DNA of 64,000 nucleotides, from NCBI GenBank assembly GCA_024635495.1, contig JAGXIT010000005.1:62001-126000 (forward strand), written 5' to 3'. The position numbers and the translations under genes were made by a program. Positions 8,764 to 17,262 of this stretch are shown here, piece by piece (position 1 is the first letter of the stretch; every line of letters begins with the position of its first letter). Source of the stretch: Candidatus Saccharimonadota bacterium. GTDB lineage: Bacteria; Patescibacteriota; Saccharimonadia; Saccharimonadales; UBA4665. The notes beneath the pieces are model-generated. The model worked only from the letters and a program-made list of their open reading frames with translations. It had not been told where the DNA came from and did no database searches.

Positions 8764-9843
8764 ATGGGCGGCATGAAAAAGACAAAATTATTTCCTTATT
8801 TTTACGAAGACAAGCCACTATTTGGACTTGATATTGGGCACAATACTATCCGTGTTTTACAGCTGCGCCCTGGCAAGCAAAAACCAAAAATAATCGGCTA
8901 CGGCGAGGTTTCTTTTGATGCATCAGCGATGGATGCAGGCGTGATTATAAAACCCGAAGAGCTTGCCAAGGCTGCACAGAAGCTCTTCAAGCACAGCCTA
9001 GTCGGAGACATTACGACAAATCGCGTTGCAATTTCAGTGCCTATTTCTCGAGCATACACGCGCTCTATTGAGCTGCCGAAGATGAACGAAAAAGAGCTCG
9101 CCTCTGCAATCAGCACGGAAGTTGAGCAATTCATACCAGCGGCAGCAGAGAGCCTATATATCGACTACAGCTCAGTTAAAACAGATAAAGACATATGGTC
9201 CACTTTCATAGTAGCTATGCCTCGACGTATTATCGACTCATACATCACCCTATGTCGCCTGCTCGGTCTTGAGATTGTTATGGTTCAGACTTCAAGCGGT
9301 GCGGGTGCTCATTTATTTTCGCGTGATAAACAGAGTGACCTGCCAAGCGTGCTGGTTGACTTCGGCAGCGAAAGTGCAGATGTAACCGTTTTTGACAAAA
9401 ATCCAATCGTCAGCGGTACAGTGGCCTGCGGGGGCGAAGATATCACGAACCATATATCCAAAGCACTCGGTGTTACCGATCGAGAAGCAGGCATAATAAA
9501 AACGAAATATGGCTTAAGTTATAGTAAAAAGCAAACACAAATCATCGAGGCCCTTGAACCAAGTCTTGGGACCCTGACTAAAGAAATACAAAGAAGCGTT
9601 CGGTACTACGATGAGCGTTCGAACGGCAAACGTAAGATTGCACAAATTGTCACTATGGGTGGCGGCGCAAATATGCCTGGAATGGCTGATTATCTTACTA
9701 ACGCACTTCGTATGCCTGTTCGCGCATTTGATCCAACAAATTTTATTGATTTTGGAAGATTACAACCGATTAGTGCTAATGACCGGATGTCGTACGTAAC
9801 GGCAGCCGGGTTAAGCCTTGTTAATTCCAAGGAGGTTTTCTAA
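8764..9843 (+). CDS. pilM: Type IV pilus assembly ATPase-like protein PilM
   Basis: Actin-like cytoplasmic protein that links the pilus machine to PilN. The FtsA/PilM fold is seen in LFGLDIGHNTIRVLQL (phosphate 1), VLVDFGSESADVTVF (phosphate 2) and IVTMGGGANMPGMADYL (adenosine motif). 359 aa, the usual size. A second ATG at 8773 (MKKTKLF) is an equally possible start; TACACT at 8749-8754 fits a nearly leaderless mRNA from 8764. It overlaps pilN by one base (TAATG). Confidence 0.94.
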   Translation: MGGMKKTKLFPYFYEDKPLFGLDIGHNTIRVLQLRPGKQKPKIIGYGEVSFDASAMDAGVIIKPEELAKAAQKLFKHSLVGDITTNRVAISVPISRAYTRSIELPKMNEKELASAISTEVEQFIPAAAESLYIDYSSVKTDKDIWSTFIVAMPRRIIDSYITLCRLLGLEIVMVQTSSGAGAHLFSRDKQSDLPSVLVDFGSESADVTVFDKNPIVSGTVACGGEDITNHISKALGVTDREAGIIKTKYGLSYSKKQTQIIEALEPSLGTLTKEIQRSVRYYDERSNGKRKIAQIVTMGGGANMPGMADYLTNALRMPVRAFDPTNFIDFGRLQPISANDRMSYVTAAGLSLVNSKEVF

Positions 9844-10427
9844 TGATAAATCTCCTCCCAAACACGTTGAAGACTAGCTATCGCTACGCCAGACAAAATC
9901 GCCATCTCGTTCACTGGATTACTGTGTTCGCAGTCGGTATCCTAGGAGCGGCGATCATTACAGGGGTGGGTTATGTCTATCTAAACCAAACAGCAAATAA
10001 CTACAAACAGCAAATTGCAACATCCAGAGAACAGCTTGCTGCGCAAGATCTCACTGGTGTGCAAAATCAAGTGAAGACCATGTCAAACAACTTGACGCTT
10101 GCACTTGAGGTTCTCTCAAAACAAGTGTTATTTTCCGAGCTACTTCAACAGCTCACAACCCTCATGCCCACAAATACCAATTTGACCGGCCTTTCGATCT
10201 CGCAGACAGAAGGTGCCATCGATATTTCGGCCGAGGCTACAGACTATGCGTCAGCGGCCCAAATTCAGGTCAATCTTACTGATTCAGAAAACAAATTGTT
10301 TAGTAGCGCAGATATAGTCGGGATAAGTTGCGCGGGAGAAAATGCGTATCCCTGCTCCGTCCAGCTCCGTGCTCTTTTCTCGGATAATAGCTCGTATATA
10401 TTCACGAATAATGCAGGGACAAAATAA
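9843..10427 (+). CDS. pilN: Type IV pilus assembly protein PilN
   Basis: Bitopic membrane protein: the short N-terminus MINLLPNTLKTSYRYARQNR carries the INLLP motif that docks into PilM, then a membrane helix (about residues 27-52), a coiled segment and a small ferredoxin-like periplasmic domain. 194 aa. Overlaps pilM and pilO by one base each, indicating coupled translation. Confidence 0.9.
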   Translation: MINLLPNTLKTSYRYARQNRHLVHWITVFAVGILGAAIITGVGYVYLNQTANNYKQQIATSREQLAAQDLTGVQNQVKTMSNNLTLALEVLSKQVLFSELLQQLTTLMPTNTNLTGLSISQTEGAIDISAEATDYASAAQIQVNLTDSENKLFSSADIVGISCAGENAYPCSVQLRALFSDNSSYIFTNNAGTK

Positions 10428-11023
10428 TGGATGCTAAAAAATTACATTATCTGCTAATCGTTACTGCTGTACTGCTCTGCGTTGGTTTAGTATCATCAGG
10501 TATCATCGCTAATCAGATCCTCACGAATAAATCCACTGAGCTCAGTAAGCTCAAGGCAGAAAGCCAGGTGACGAACACACTCCAGGATACACTCCGACAG
10601 AACAAAATTGATATAGCAAACTATTCCGAGCTAAACACTATCGCAGAGGCAATCGTACCGCAGGATAAAAACCAAGCTCAAGCCGTCGGAGAAATAGTAA
10701 AGATTGCAAAAGAAAGCGGCATAGGCACACTCACCTCCATAACCTTCCCCGCCTCTAACCTCGGTGTTAGTAGTACAAATACGAATAATACATTGACACA
10801 GCTTACGCCAGTAAGCGGGATTGCTGGCGTATACATACTTCCGATTACGGTGACGCTTGATTCTTCTCAGACCGTTCCCTATTCTCAATTCATTACCTTC
10901 TTAAATAAGCTCGAGAACAACCGAAGGACCTCACAGGTGTCAGAGATTAATATCCAGCCTGACGCCACTCGTCCTAATAACGTTTCGTTCACATTAACCG
11001 TCAATGAGTACATCAAGCCATGA
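10427..11023 (+). CDS. pilO: Type IV pilus assembly protein PilO-like
   Basis: 198 aa with one N-terminal membrane helix (about 7-28), a coiled-coil (NKSTELSKLKAESQVTNTLQ) and a periplasmic domain, the layout of PilO, which pairs with PilN to form the alignment complex. Recognised mainly by position and architecture. Ends in TGA that overlaps the ATG of the next gene, showing that TGA is a stop codon in this organism. Confidence 0.85.
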   Translation: MDAKKLHYLLIVTAVLLCVGLVSSGIIANQILTNKSTELSKLKAESQVTNTLQDTLRQNKIDIANYSELNTIAEAIVPQDKNQAQAVGEIVKIAKESGIGTLTSITFPASNLGVSSTNTNNTLTQLTPVSGIAGVYILPITVTLDSSQTVPYSQFITFLNKLENNRRTSQVSEINIQPDATRPNNVSFTLTVNEYIKP

Positions 11024-11325
11024 ATAGCCCACTAAATACCGCCTCACTAAAAAAATCAATTAGCCGTTTTTTGCATTTTCTCAATGTATATAAAGGACTA
11101 GTCTTTTTCTTGCTTCTCACTAGCCTCTACGGCTACATCGTTTGGCGTATAAATGTACTTAGCTCTGCACCACCAACAAGCGTTGATGTAGCGAATGCCC
11201 AGGATAGTATCGAGGTCCCCAAAATACCTCAAGCAACCGTTATTAAAATCGAAGGTCTCAAAGATAATAGCGTCAGAGTCCAAGCCCTGTTTAACCAAGC
11301 TCGAGACAATCCTTTCCAGGAATAA
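11020..11325 (+). CDS. Small membrane protein closing the pilMNO operon
   Basis: 101 aa; one membrane helix around residues 27-45 and an exported tail ending QALFNQARDNPFQE. ATGA overlap with pilO ties it to the pilus operon. It sits where PilP is found in other bacteria, but it has no lipobox and no recognisable PilP domain, so it may be a reduced functional analogue. Not otherwise recognised. Confidence 0.75.
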   Translation: MNSPLNTASLKKSISRFLHFLNVYKGLVFFLLLTSLYGYIVWRINVLSSAPPTSVDVANAQDSIEVPKIPQATVIKIEGLKDNSVRVQALFNQARDNPFQE

Positions 11326-11336
11326 TGTTAGTTAGT

Positions 11337-12035
11337 CTACTCTGAGGTAGTCTTTTCTGATTGTGCAGTATCTGTTTTTTGTTTTTGAAACTGCAAGAAT
11401 TCTTGGTACTGTTTCGAGTCAATTGTAATATTTTGTGGTTTATCTATAGTATTTTTAGGCTGTAAGTGACCACCCTCAAGCGCAATCATGAATTCTTCTT
11501 GCGACTCAATGATTTGTCTTGCGACATCTCTTGCTTGTGGCAAGAATAAGTATTCATAGTTATCTTGCTCGCCTGACGTCTCAACAGTGAGCGCGCCATA
11601 ACCGAACATTGTGCCAAGGAAATCTTCATGCACCGTAACATCTGAGATTCGCTCCAAGCTTGTCTGCGATATTTTAGTATCGAATAGCCCCGGCAACAAC
11701 ACTTGCAGTAGTGCTTCGTCAGTTAAGACGATGTGCTCCTGCGAACGTAGCCATACTGGGATAAAAGTAAACACTATTGCTCCAATCGACAGTACAAAAA
11801 CCATACCGAAAATAGCTACGTGATACTGATCTGCTATTACCGCATCCTGTCCAAGCTTAGTCGTCGTCAGTAGTAGAGCAAGCCCGAGTAACACGATAAT
11901 TACTAAAAATGCGCCAAGAATGGGTAGGATATACGCTAAAATATGGTGCTTATATAATCCGAGGACTTTTTCGTCCTTGTCGATTGGTAACGATTCGTGA
12001 CATTGCTTATCTTGCTTGGGAGTAATATTTTTCAT
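11337..12035 (-). CDS. Bacterial PH-domain (bPH2/DUF304-like) membrane protein
   Basis: 232 aa. Two membrane helices (about 32-56 and 72-96), then a PH-like domain with the pattern IVLTDEALLQVLLPGLFDTKISQ and VHEDFLGTMFGYGALTVETSG, typical of YdbS/YdbT-like bPH2 proteins. The C-terminus is hydrophilic and Lys/Gln/Thr-rich. Function unknown for most members. Converges with the pilus operon with an 11-bp gap; a TATAAT lies 9 nt before the ATG, inside the end of ruvB. Confidence 0.8.
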   Translation of the reverse strand: MKNITPKQDKQCHESLPIDKDEKVLGLYKHHILAYILPILGAFLVIIVLLGLALLLTTTKLGQDAVIADQYHVAIFGMVFVLSIGAIVFTFIPVWLRSQEHIVLTDEALLQVLLPGLFDTKISQTSLERISDVTVHEDFLGTMFGYGALTVETSGEQDNYEYLFLPQARDVARQIIESQEEFMIALEGGHLQPKNTIDKPQNITIDSKQYQEFLQFQKQKTDTAQSEKTTSE

Positions 12036-12045
12036 ATACGCTCGA

Positions 12046-13077
12046 TTATAGCAGTTTCTCTCGTGGATCTGGCTTGTGCTTTTTGTGTAAGTGTCCGTAA
12101 GCTTTTGGTGTTACTTTGCGACCACGTGGCGTACGCTCAAGTAAGCCAATCTGCAGTAAGTACGGCTCGATGAAATCTTCTATGGTACTCCGTTCCTCGG
12201 CGGTCATTGCGGCTATTGTTTCAATTCCAACTGGTCCACCAGCGTAATTATCAATAATTGATACCAGTATCATTCTGTCGGCGGGATCAAGCCCAAGCTC
12301 GTCAATTTCAAGAAGCGCTAGAGCCTTCGTGCTGATATCTGTGTCAACGATACCGTCGCCATTCACGTCCGCGTAATCACGGACGCGCTTCAAGAGTCTA
12401 TTTGCTATTCGGGGAGTCAACCGTGAGCGTTCAGCGAGGCGTAACGCTGCTGGTGCATCTATCTTAACCCCCAAGATACCTGCTGCACGCGCAATGATCT
12501 GCTGCACTTCATCAGGAGTATAGAATTCAAGCCTATGGATATGCCCAAATCTATCACGAAGTGGTGCTGCGAGTGCGCCAGTCCGGGTAGTCGCGCCGAT
12601 AAGCGTAAACTTTGGCAAATCAAGTCGCAAACTACGAGCGCTTGGCCCCTTGCCGAGCATAATGTCGAGCTTGTAGTCCTCCATCGCACTGTACAAAACC
12701 TCTTCAATGCTCCGGTGGAGCCGATGTATCTCATCAATAAATAAAATGTCGCCGTCCTGCAGATTCGTCAGTATGCTCGCCAAATCCCCCGCCCGTTCAA
12801 TAGCAGGACCAGAGGTAATCCGGATTTGTGCGCCCATCTCATGCGCAATGACCATCGCCATTGTTGTCTTGCCGAGGCCAGGAGGCCCGTAGAGCAGTAC
12901 ATGATCAAGTACATCCTCCCGCTTTTTTGCGGCAGTAATGGCTAGCTGAAGATTTTTCTTTATGCGTTCTTGCCCTATATAATTTTCGAAATCATGGGGG
13001 CGAATCTTTAGCTCAAACTCTTGCTCGTCAGCATCGTCAGCCTGGGGTGTTGCTTGTGTAATCCGTTCTATTGCCAT
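12046..13077 (-). CDS. ruvB: Holliday junction branch migration ATPase RuvB
   Basis: AAA+ motor that drives branch migration with RuvA. Walker [12 protein letters not shown] (about 65-75), Walker [14 protein letters not shown], sensor 1 [10 protein letters not shown], and a C-terminal winged helix ([20 protein letters not shown]). 343 aa, normal. A TACACT box lies 6 nt before the ATG, so it probably has its own leaderless mRNA although it follows ruvA. Confidence 0.98.
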   Translation of the reverse strand: MAIERITQATPQADDADEQEFELKIRPHDFENYIGQERIKKNLQLAITAAKKREDVLDHVLLYGPPGLGKTTMAMVIAHEMGAQIRITSGPAIERAGDLASILTNLQDGDILFIDEIHRLHRSIEEVLYSAMEDYKLDIMLGKGPSARSLRLDLPKFTLIGATTRTGALAAPLRDRFGHIHRLEFYTPDEVQQIIARAAGILGVKIDAPAALRLAERSRLTPRIANRLLKRVRDYADVNGDGIVDTDISTKALALLEIDELGLDPADRMILVSIIDNYAGGPVGIETIAAMTAEERSTIEDFIEPYLLQIGLLERTPRGRKVTPKAYGHLHKKHKPDPREKLL

Positions 13078-13158
13078 ACAGATAGTGTAGCAGAAGCTAC
13101 GCCTAACATATGATGTAATACATACTTAGCGAAGGCAGACTAAGCTCCAGCTTTTTCG

Positions 13159-13731
13159 TTAACCTTTTAGTGCTAATTTGATGCGCTCTTCTACTGATAG
13201 CTCTGGGTCGATTTTCCGTAAAGCTACAGCAGCGTCCTGCGGCGAATATCCAAGCGCAACCAATGCCTCAACCGCTTCGTCTTGGTTGTGTATGCCCGGT
13301 CTGTAGACAAGATCTTCCGCCGATGAACCAGTTGCAAGACCAACCTTATCACGTAGTTCCACTACAACCTGCTCAGCTGCACGCTTGCCGACACCCTTTG
13401 CGCTCTGTAGCAGCTTAACATCACCTGATGCAATAGCCTCACGAACCTGCGCAGCTGAACCAATGTCTAGTACGGCCATAGCCACGCGGGGACCAACGTT
13501 CTTTACGCCAAGAAGTTGTTCAAAAAGTTTTTTAGTATCAGTCAGTGTAAATCCAAATAAATCATAACTCTGCTCACGAATGTGCTCGTAGACATAGAGC
13601 TTCGCCTCGCTGCCACTCACAAGCTTATTGAAGTCCTCGCTCGTAACGATTAACCCGTAGCCAATACCCGATACATCGAGAATAACGCCATTAACCGTTT
13701 TCTCCGCTACTCCACGTAAGCTTGCAATCAT
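13159..13731 (-). CDS. ruvA: Holliday junction DNA-binding protein RuvA
   Basis: 190 aa with the N-terminal OB fold (MIASLRGVAEKTVNGVILDV), tandem helix-hairpin-helix motifs (LLGVKNVGPRVAMAVLD and LQSAKGVGKRAAEQVVVEL) and the C-terminal domain III that contacts RuvB (DEAVEALVALGYSPQDAAVA). TATACT lies 7 nt before the ATG, again leaderless. Forms a resolvasome with RuvB and RuvC encoded on either side. Confidence 0.97.
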   Translation of the reverse strand: MIASLRGVAEKTVNGVILDVSGIGYGLIVTSEDFNKLVSGSEAKLYVYEHIREQSYDLFGFTLTDTKKLFEQLLGVKNVGPRVAMAVLDIGSAAQVREAIASGDVKLLQSAKGVGKRAAEQVVVELRDKVGLATGSSAEDLVYRPGIHNQDEAVEALVALGYSPQDAAVALRKIDPELSVEERIKLALKG

Positions 13732-13751
13732 ATGTACTAGTATAGCAACTT

Positions 13752-14225
13752 TTAGACTTTACGTGACTGTGCATATGTCAAGGCGGCTGCGAGCGCATCG
13801 GCACAATCATCTGGTTTTGGTACTTCGCTCAGGCCGAGATGTATACGAACCATTTCTTGTATTTGTTTTTTGTCCGCTCGACCGTAGCCGGTGATTGCCA
13901 TTTTTATCTGGAGTGGTGTGTACTCTGCCAATTCGAGACCTGCTTGCTTGCCAGCGAGCAAGACGACGCCCCGCGCCTGCGCTACGGTGATTGCGGTTGT
14001 CACATTACGGGCAAAGAATAGCTTCTCGACGGCCATATGTGTCGGCTTTGTCTCTGCGATAATGGTCTGTAATTCACTATAGATAGTCTCAAGGCGAACG
14101 GCATCTGCTTCGTGTACTGGCGTCCTGATTACGCCTGCATCGACCATCTTTGGGTTACCTTTGATAACATCAATAACTCCAAAGCCGAGTATACCAGTGC
14201 CAGGATCAATGCCGATTATTCGCAT
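13752..14225 (-). CDS. ruvC: Holliday junction resolvase RuvC
   Basis: RNase H-like endonuclease of 157 aa. Catalytic carboxylates are visible in MRIIGIDPGTGILGFGVID (Asp7), MAVEKLFF (Glu) and KPDDCADALAAALTYA (Asp pair). Starts 2 nt after yebC, so it is co-transcribed with it. yebC-ruvC-ruvA-ruvB is the classic order. Confidence 0.97.
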   Translation of the reverse strand: MRIIGIDPGTGILGFGVIDVIKGNPKMVDAGVIRTPVHEADAVRLETIYSELQTIIAETKPTHMAVEKLFFARNVTTAITVAQARGVVLLAGKQAGLELAEYTPLQIKMAITGYGRADKKQIQEMVRIHLGLSEVPKPDDCADALAAALTYAQSRKV

Positions 14226-14227
14226 TA

Positions 14228-14953
14228 TTAGTCTACAAGACTTTCATCGATGTCAAAGTTTACGTGCGTATCGGCGACGTCATCTATATCGTCAAGCGCG
14301 TCCATAAGGCGCATAATCTTGCCAGCTGTGTCTTTGTCAGTTATTTCGATGGTGGTATTGGGCACATAGGTCAGCCCTGCCTCGGTAATTTCAAAGCCTT
14401 TTTCCTTTAGGCCATCACGGACTTTAGCCAGGTCGACATCCACCGTGTAGACATCACTCTCACCAGCCTCGTCTTGCACGTCTTCTGCGCCGGAGTCTAG
14501 GGCTTCAAGCATAAAATCATCACCAGCTGCCTTGACGTGTATAAATCCCTTACGAGTGAACTGAAATGCCACAGCGCCCTTTTCTGCGATGTTACCGCCA
14601 TGCTTACTGAATGCCAGTCTAACTTCCGGATAGGTTCGGTTTAAATTATCGGTGGCAACCTCTACAAGGATAGCAACGCCACCCGGTCCATAGCCCTCAT
14701 ACATCACTTCTTGCAACTCTGCAGCGCCCTTATCTTTAATGCGGTCAATTGCACGCTGAATGTTAGCATTCGGCATGTTTGCGGCCTTTGCCTTATCGAT
14801 CGCAAGACGAAGCGTAAAATTAGTATCTGGGTCAACTCCACTACGCGCTGCGAGTGCTATTGCGTTGCCTATTTTGGTAAATACTGCGCCACGGGCTGCG
14901 TCTTTTGCTCCCTTTTCGCGCTTAATAGTTGACCATTTTGAGTGTCCTGACAT
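14228..14953 (-). CDS. yebC: YebC/PmpR family transcription/translation factor
   Basis: 241 aa with the family signature MSGHSKWSTIKREKGAKDAA at the N-terminus, and the middle segment ADNLNRTYPEVRLAFSKHGG. YebC proteins act as transcription regulators and, for some members, relieve ribosome stalling at proline runs. First gene of the yebC-ruvC unit; AAGGAG lies 10 nt before the ATG, one of the few clear Shine-Dalgarno sites here. Confidence 0.97.
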   Translation of the reverse strand: MSGHSKWSTIKREKGAKDAARGAVFTKIGNAIALAARSGVDPDTNFTLRLAIDKAKAANMPNANIQRAIDRIKDKGAAELQEVMYEGYGPGGVAILVEVATDNLNRTYPEVRLAFSKHGGNIAEKGAVAFQFTRKGFIHVKAAGDDFMLEALDSGAEDVQDEAGESDVYTVDVDLAKVRDGLKEKGFEITEAGLTYVPNTTIEITDKDTAGKIMRLMDALDDIDDVADTHVNFDIDESLVD

Positions 14954-15018
14954 AGAAGTGGTTCTCCTTTTTCTATCTGTTATTTTAACAGATACTGGTC
15001 TGCAGCGCTACCTCGGGG

Positions 15019-15705
15019 CTAAATACCAACCTCGAGATCATCATCACCCTTGAGTTGCTGGAGCTTGTTCATATCCACACGATAAATAAATCGCTGATAT
15101 TCGATGTAGCCTTTTTGTTTTAGCTTATGTAGTTCCACTGCTGCAGTCTCACGAGTAATTCCGACCATTTCGGCGATATCCTGATGGCTTAGTCGTAGGT
15201 TAATACGTATTTTTCCGTCGGATTCCTCTGCTCCAAATCGGGTCGCAAGATATAGTAATATATATATTAGTTTATCTTGTGCATGAGAATGTTCGAGCGC
15301 ATAGACGTGCATAGTAGCAGCAATGTAGTGCGCCACGTAATTTTCAAAGATTTGATCCTTAAGTTCTGGATACTGGTCTAATGCCCGAATATAGGTTTCT
15401 CGGGGTGTAGCCAAAAGCACACAGTCTGACACCGCCTCATAGTAGTATATGCACTTGGCTGTTTTGCCATATGTCCACGATGTCGGAAACGAGTCGCCAG
15501 CGCCCAGTAATGTTACCGTTCGCTGCACGCCATCTCCTGTAATACCATACACTTTTACGATGCCACTACGAATAGTGTGGACGCTTTTTGGCGTTTCGCC
15601 TTGAAATAAAATTGTGCGCTTTTTTGCATACCGACGAACGATACTGGCTGGCTCAATAAGTGTGAGCTTACCGAACATTTTACGTTCATCTAAGTCTCTG
15701 TTCAT
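15019..15705 (-). CDS. Crp/Fnr family transcriptional regulator
   Basis: About 228 aa. N-terminal cyclic-nucleotide-binding-like beta barrel (KRTILFQGETPKSVHTIRSG), dimer helix, and a C-terminal winged helix with LSHQDIAEMVGITRETAAVE as recognition helix. No Fnr-type N-terminal Cys cluster is seen, and cNMP-contact residues are not obvious, so the ligand is unknown. The frame is open to 15729 through a TTG, but TATAAT lies 6 nt before the ATG at 15705, so this is the better start. It follows comEC within a few bases of its stop; a role in competence control is only a guess from position. Confidence 0.88.
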   Translation of the reverse strand: MNRDLDERKMFGKLTLIEPASIVRRYAKKRTILFQGETPKSVHTIRSGIVKVYGITGDGVQRTVTLLGAGDSFPTSWTYGKTAKCIYYYEAVSDCVLLATPRETYIRALDQYPELKDQIFENYVAHYIAATMHVYALEHSHAQDKLIYILLYLATRFGAEESDGKIRINLRLSHQDIAEMVGITRETAAVELHKLKQKGYIEYQRFIYRVDMNKLQQLKGDDDLEVGI

Positions 15706-15732
15706 AACTATATTATAGAGAGAAAACAAAAT

Positions 15733-17202
15733 TTAGCCAGCACCTTGTTTTGGGTCAGTTTTTATGTCAGTGAACCAAGCTTGCTTACGACGCTGCAATA
15801 GTATCGCAATACTAGCAATAACGGCATAACATAGCACCATGTCTATTACACTTAGATACACATTTTGATGAAATATATGAGGTATTCGACTAAGTATCGT
15901 CGCGGTATCAAGCATGTAGGTAAGCAACCAAACCGCTGGCCAAGCAAACCAACCTGCCAAGAGTGGCACGAGCATGCCGGCCAAACCCGCAATAAAACTC
16001 AAAAGCATGGCGATTGGTATGGAAGTTGCTACCAGCAGGTTTGCAACTAGCCCAATCAGTGACACCTGCCCAAAGATAAACATAATGATTGGTATGGTCA
16101 TGAGCTCAGCGCTCAAGGTCTCTACAGCGACTTGAGAAAGTAATGGCGCTTCTCTATTTTTGTATAGTCTGCGCAAAACTTGTGGCGCTATCACCAAGAT
16201 GCCGAAAAACGCGAGTGTCGATAGCCACCAGCTAATGTCGGACCAGAAATACACTGGTGTTGCATAGGTGGTGATTGCTGCAGCGAGCAGTAGTAACACC
16301 ATAGGCCGCACGGTTCGTCCATAGTACCAGGCCGCTAAACTCAAGCCACTGACCACTGCCGCCCGCACAATACTCGGGCTTGAGCCCGCAAATAGCAAGA
16401 AAAACGTCATTAGGCTTACACCGATAATAGTAGTCAGGTTTTTGGATCGGTTGCCTGTAGCTCGCTTGGCCGCATTGAGTAGCACTGTTAGGTTATACCC
16501 ACTCACCGCAATAATATGTGTCAGCCCCACCATCAATAGCACTTGGCTTGTATAGTCCGGTAGTGTGTTGCGCTGCCCTACAAGCAGACCGAGTGCAAAC
16601 GATGCCAGTGGCTCTGGTAGTGCGGTTTGCATGCCGGCACTAAATTTGCGGCGTAGCACATCGATGAAGTTTTGCTCTGAGCCGATACGCTCAATTTGTG
16701 CATAGCTCATCGTTGCCTGTTTGCCACCTCTCGTTGGATATAACTTGCCAGTCAGTTTCAGTATATCGCCACGATATACGGCCAGTTCTCCGTAGCCACT
16801 CAGCTTGATGATACCCGGAGCGGCTACTTGGGCTGGCGAGATGAATTGCACGTCCGAAACCTCGAAGCTCAATTGGCCATTCTTGCCATAAACCGCATCG
16901 AGTGTTGCCTTCGCTTGTATAGTTACCTTCTGTCGAGCGTAGTCTTGATACGGTTGGATCGCCTGCAGATACGCACTGCCACGCCAGATACCAAGCATTG
17001 CGCCGAATAGTAGCACGAGCAGAAGCTGCAGTGATTTATTACGATTACTCAGCACTGCCGCAATACCGAGAAGCAGTACCGGCCACAATGCAATACCAAC
17101 GTGTAGTCTCGCTACTACGAGTCCAAGCAAAAAACTCACACTCAAAACTAGCAGCACGTCTGTCCTGCGTAACTTTTTTGGCATGTCTCGCCACTGCCTC
17201 AT
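15733..17202 (-). CDS. comEC: ComEC/Rec2 DNA-uptake channel, competence domain only
   Basis: 489 aa. N-terminal hydrophobic segments, an OB-fold DUF4131-like part (about 65-170), then the Competence domain with LGLLVGQRNTLP, the conserved TGLTHIIAVSGYNLT-type stretch (here VGLTHIIAVSGYNLTVLL) and SIVRAAVVSGLSLAAWYYGR, with around ten membrane helices. It ends after the channel: the metallo-beta-lactamase domain of longer ComEC proteins is absent. ComEC moves single-stranded DNA across the membrane in natural transformation. With the pilus locus it supports a DNA-uptake pathway. Confidence 0.92.
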   Translation of the reverse strand: MRQWRDMPKKLRRTDVLLVLSVSFLLGLVVARLHVGIALWPVLLLGIAAVLSNRNKSLQLLLVLLFGAMLGIWRGSAYLQAIQPYQDYARQKVTIQAKATLDAVYGKNGQLSFEVSDVQFISPAQVAAPGIIKLSGYGELAVYRGDILKLTGKLYPTRGGKQATMSYAQIERIGSEQNFIDVLRRKFSAGMQTALPEPLASFALGLLVGQRNTLPDYTSQVLLMVGLTHIIAVSGYNLTVLLNAAKRATGNRSKNLTTIIGVSLMTFFLLFAGSSPSIVRAAVVSGLSLAAWYYGRTVRPMVLLLLAAAITTYATPVYFWSDISWWLSTLAFFGILVIAPQVLRRLYKNREAPLLSQVAVETLSAELMTIPIIMFIFGQVSLIGLVANLLVATSIPIAMLLSFIAGLAGMLVPLLAGWFAWPAVWLLTYMLDTATILSRIPHIFHQNVYLSVIDMVLCYAVIASIAILLQRRKQAWFTDIKTDPKQGAG

Positions 17203-17262
17203 ATGCAGAGCCTATCAAATTACACAGAGTAAACCATGAGCATCATGCGCCCCAGTAGCAGC

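Noticed and set aside
13735-13743. Single ATACTAGTAT-like site at ruvA (and ATACTAGT at divIC)
   Set aside because: These overlap TATACT -10 boxes and can arise from promoter sequence alone; only the phased triple arrays are considered significant.
15706-15729. Longer N-terminus of the Crp/Fnr-like protein
   Set aside because: Begins with TTG and contains the TATAAT box of the gene itself.
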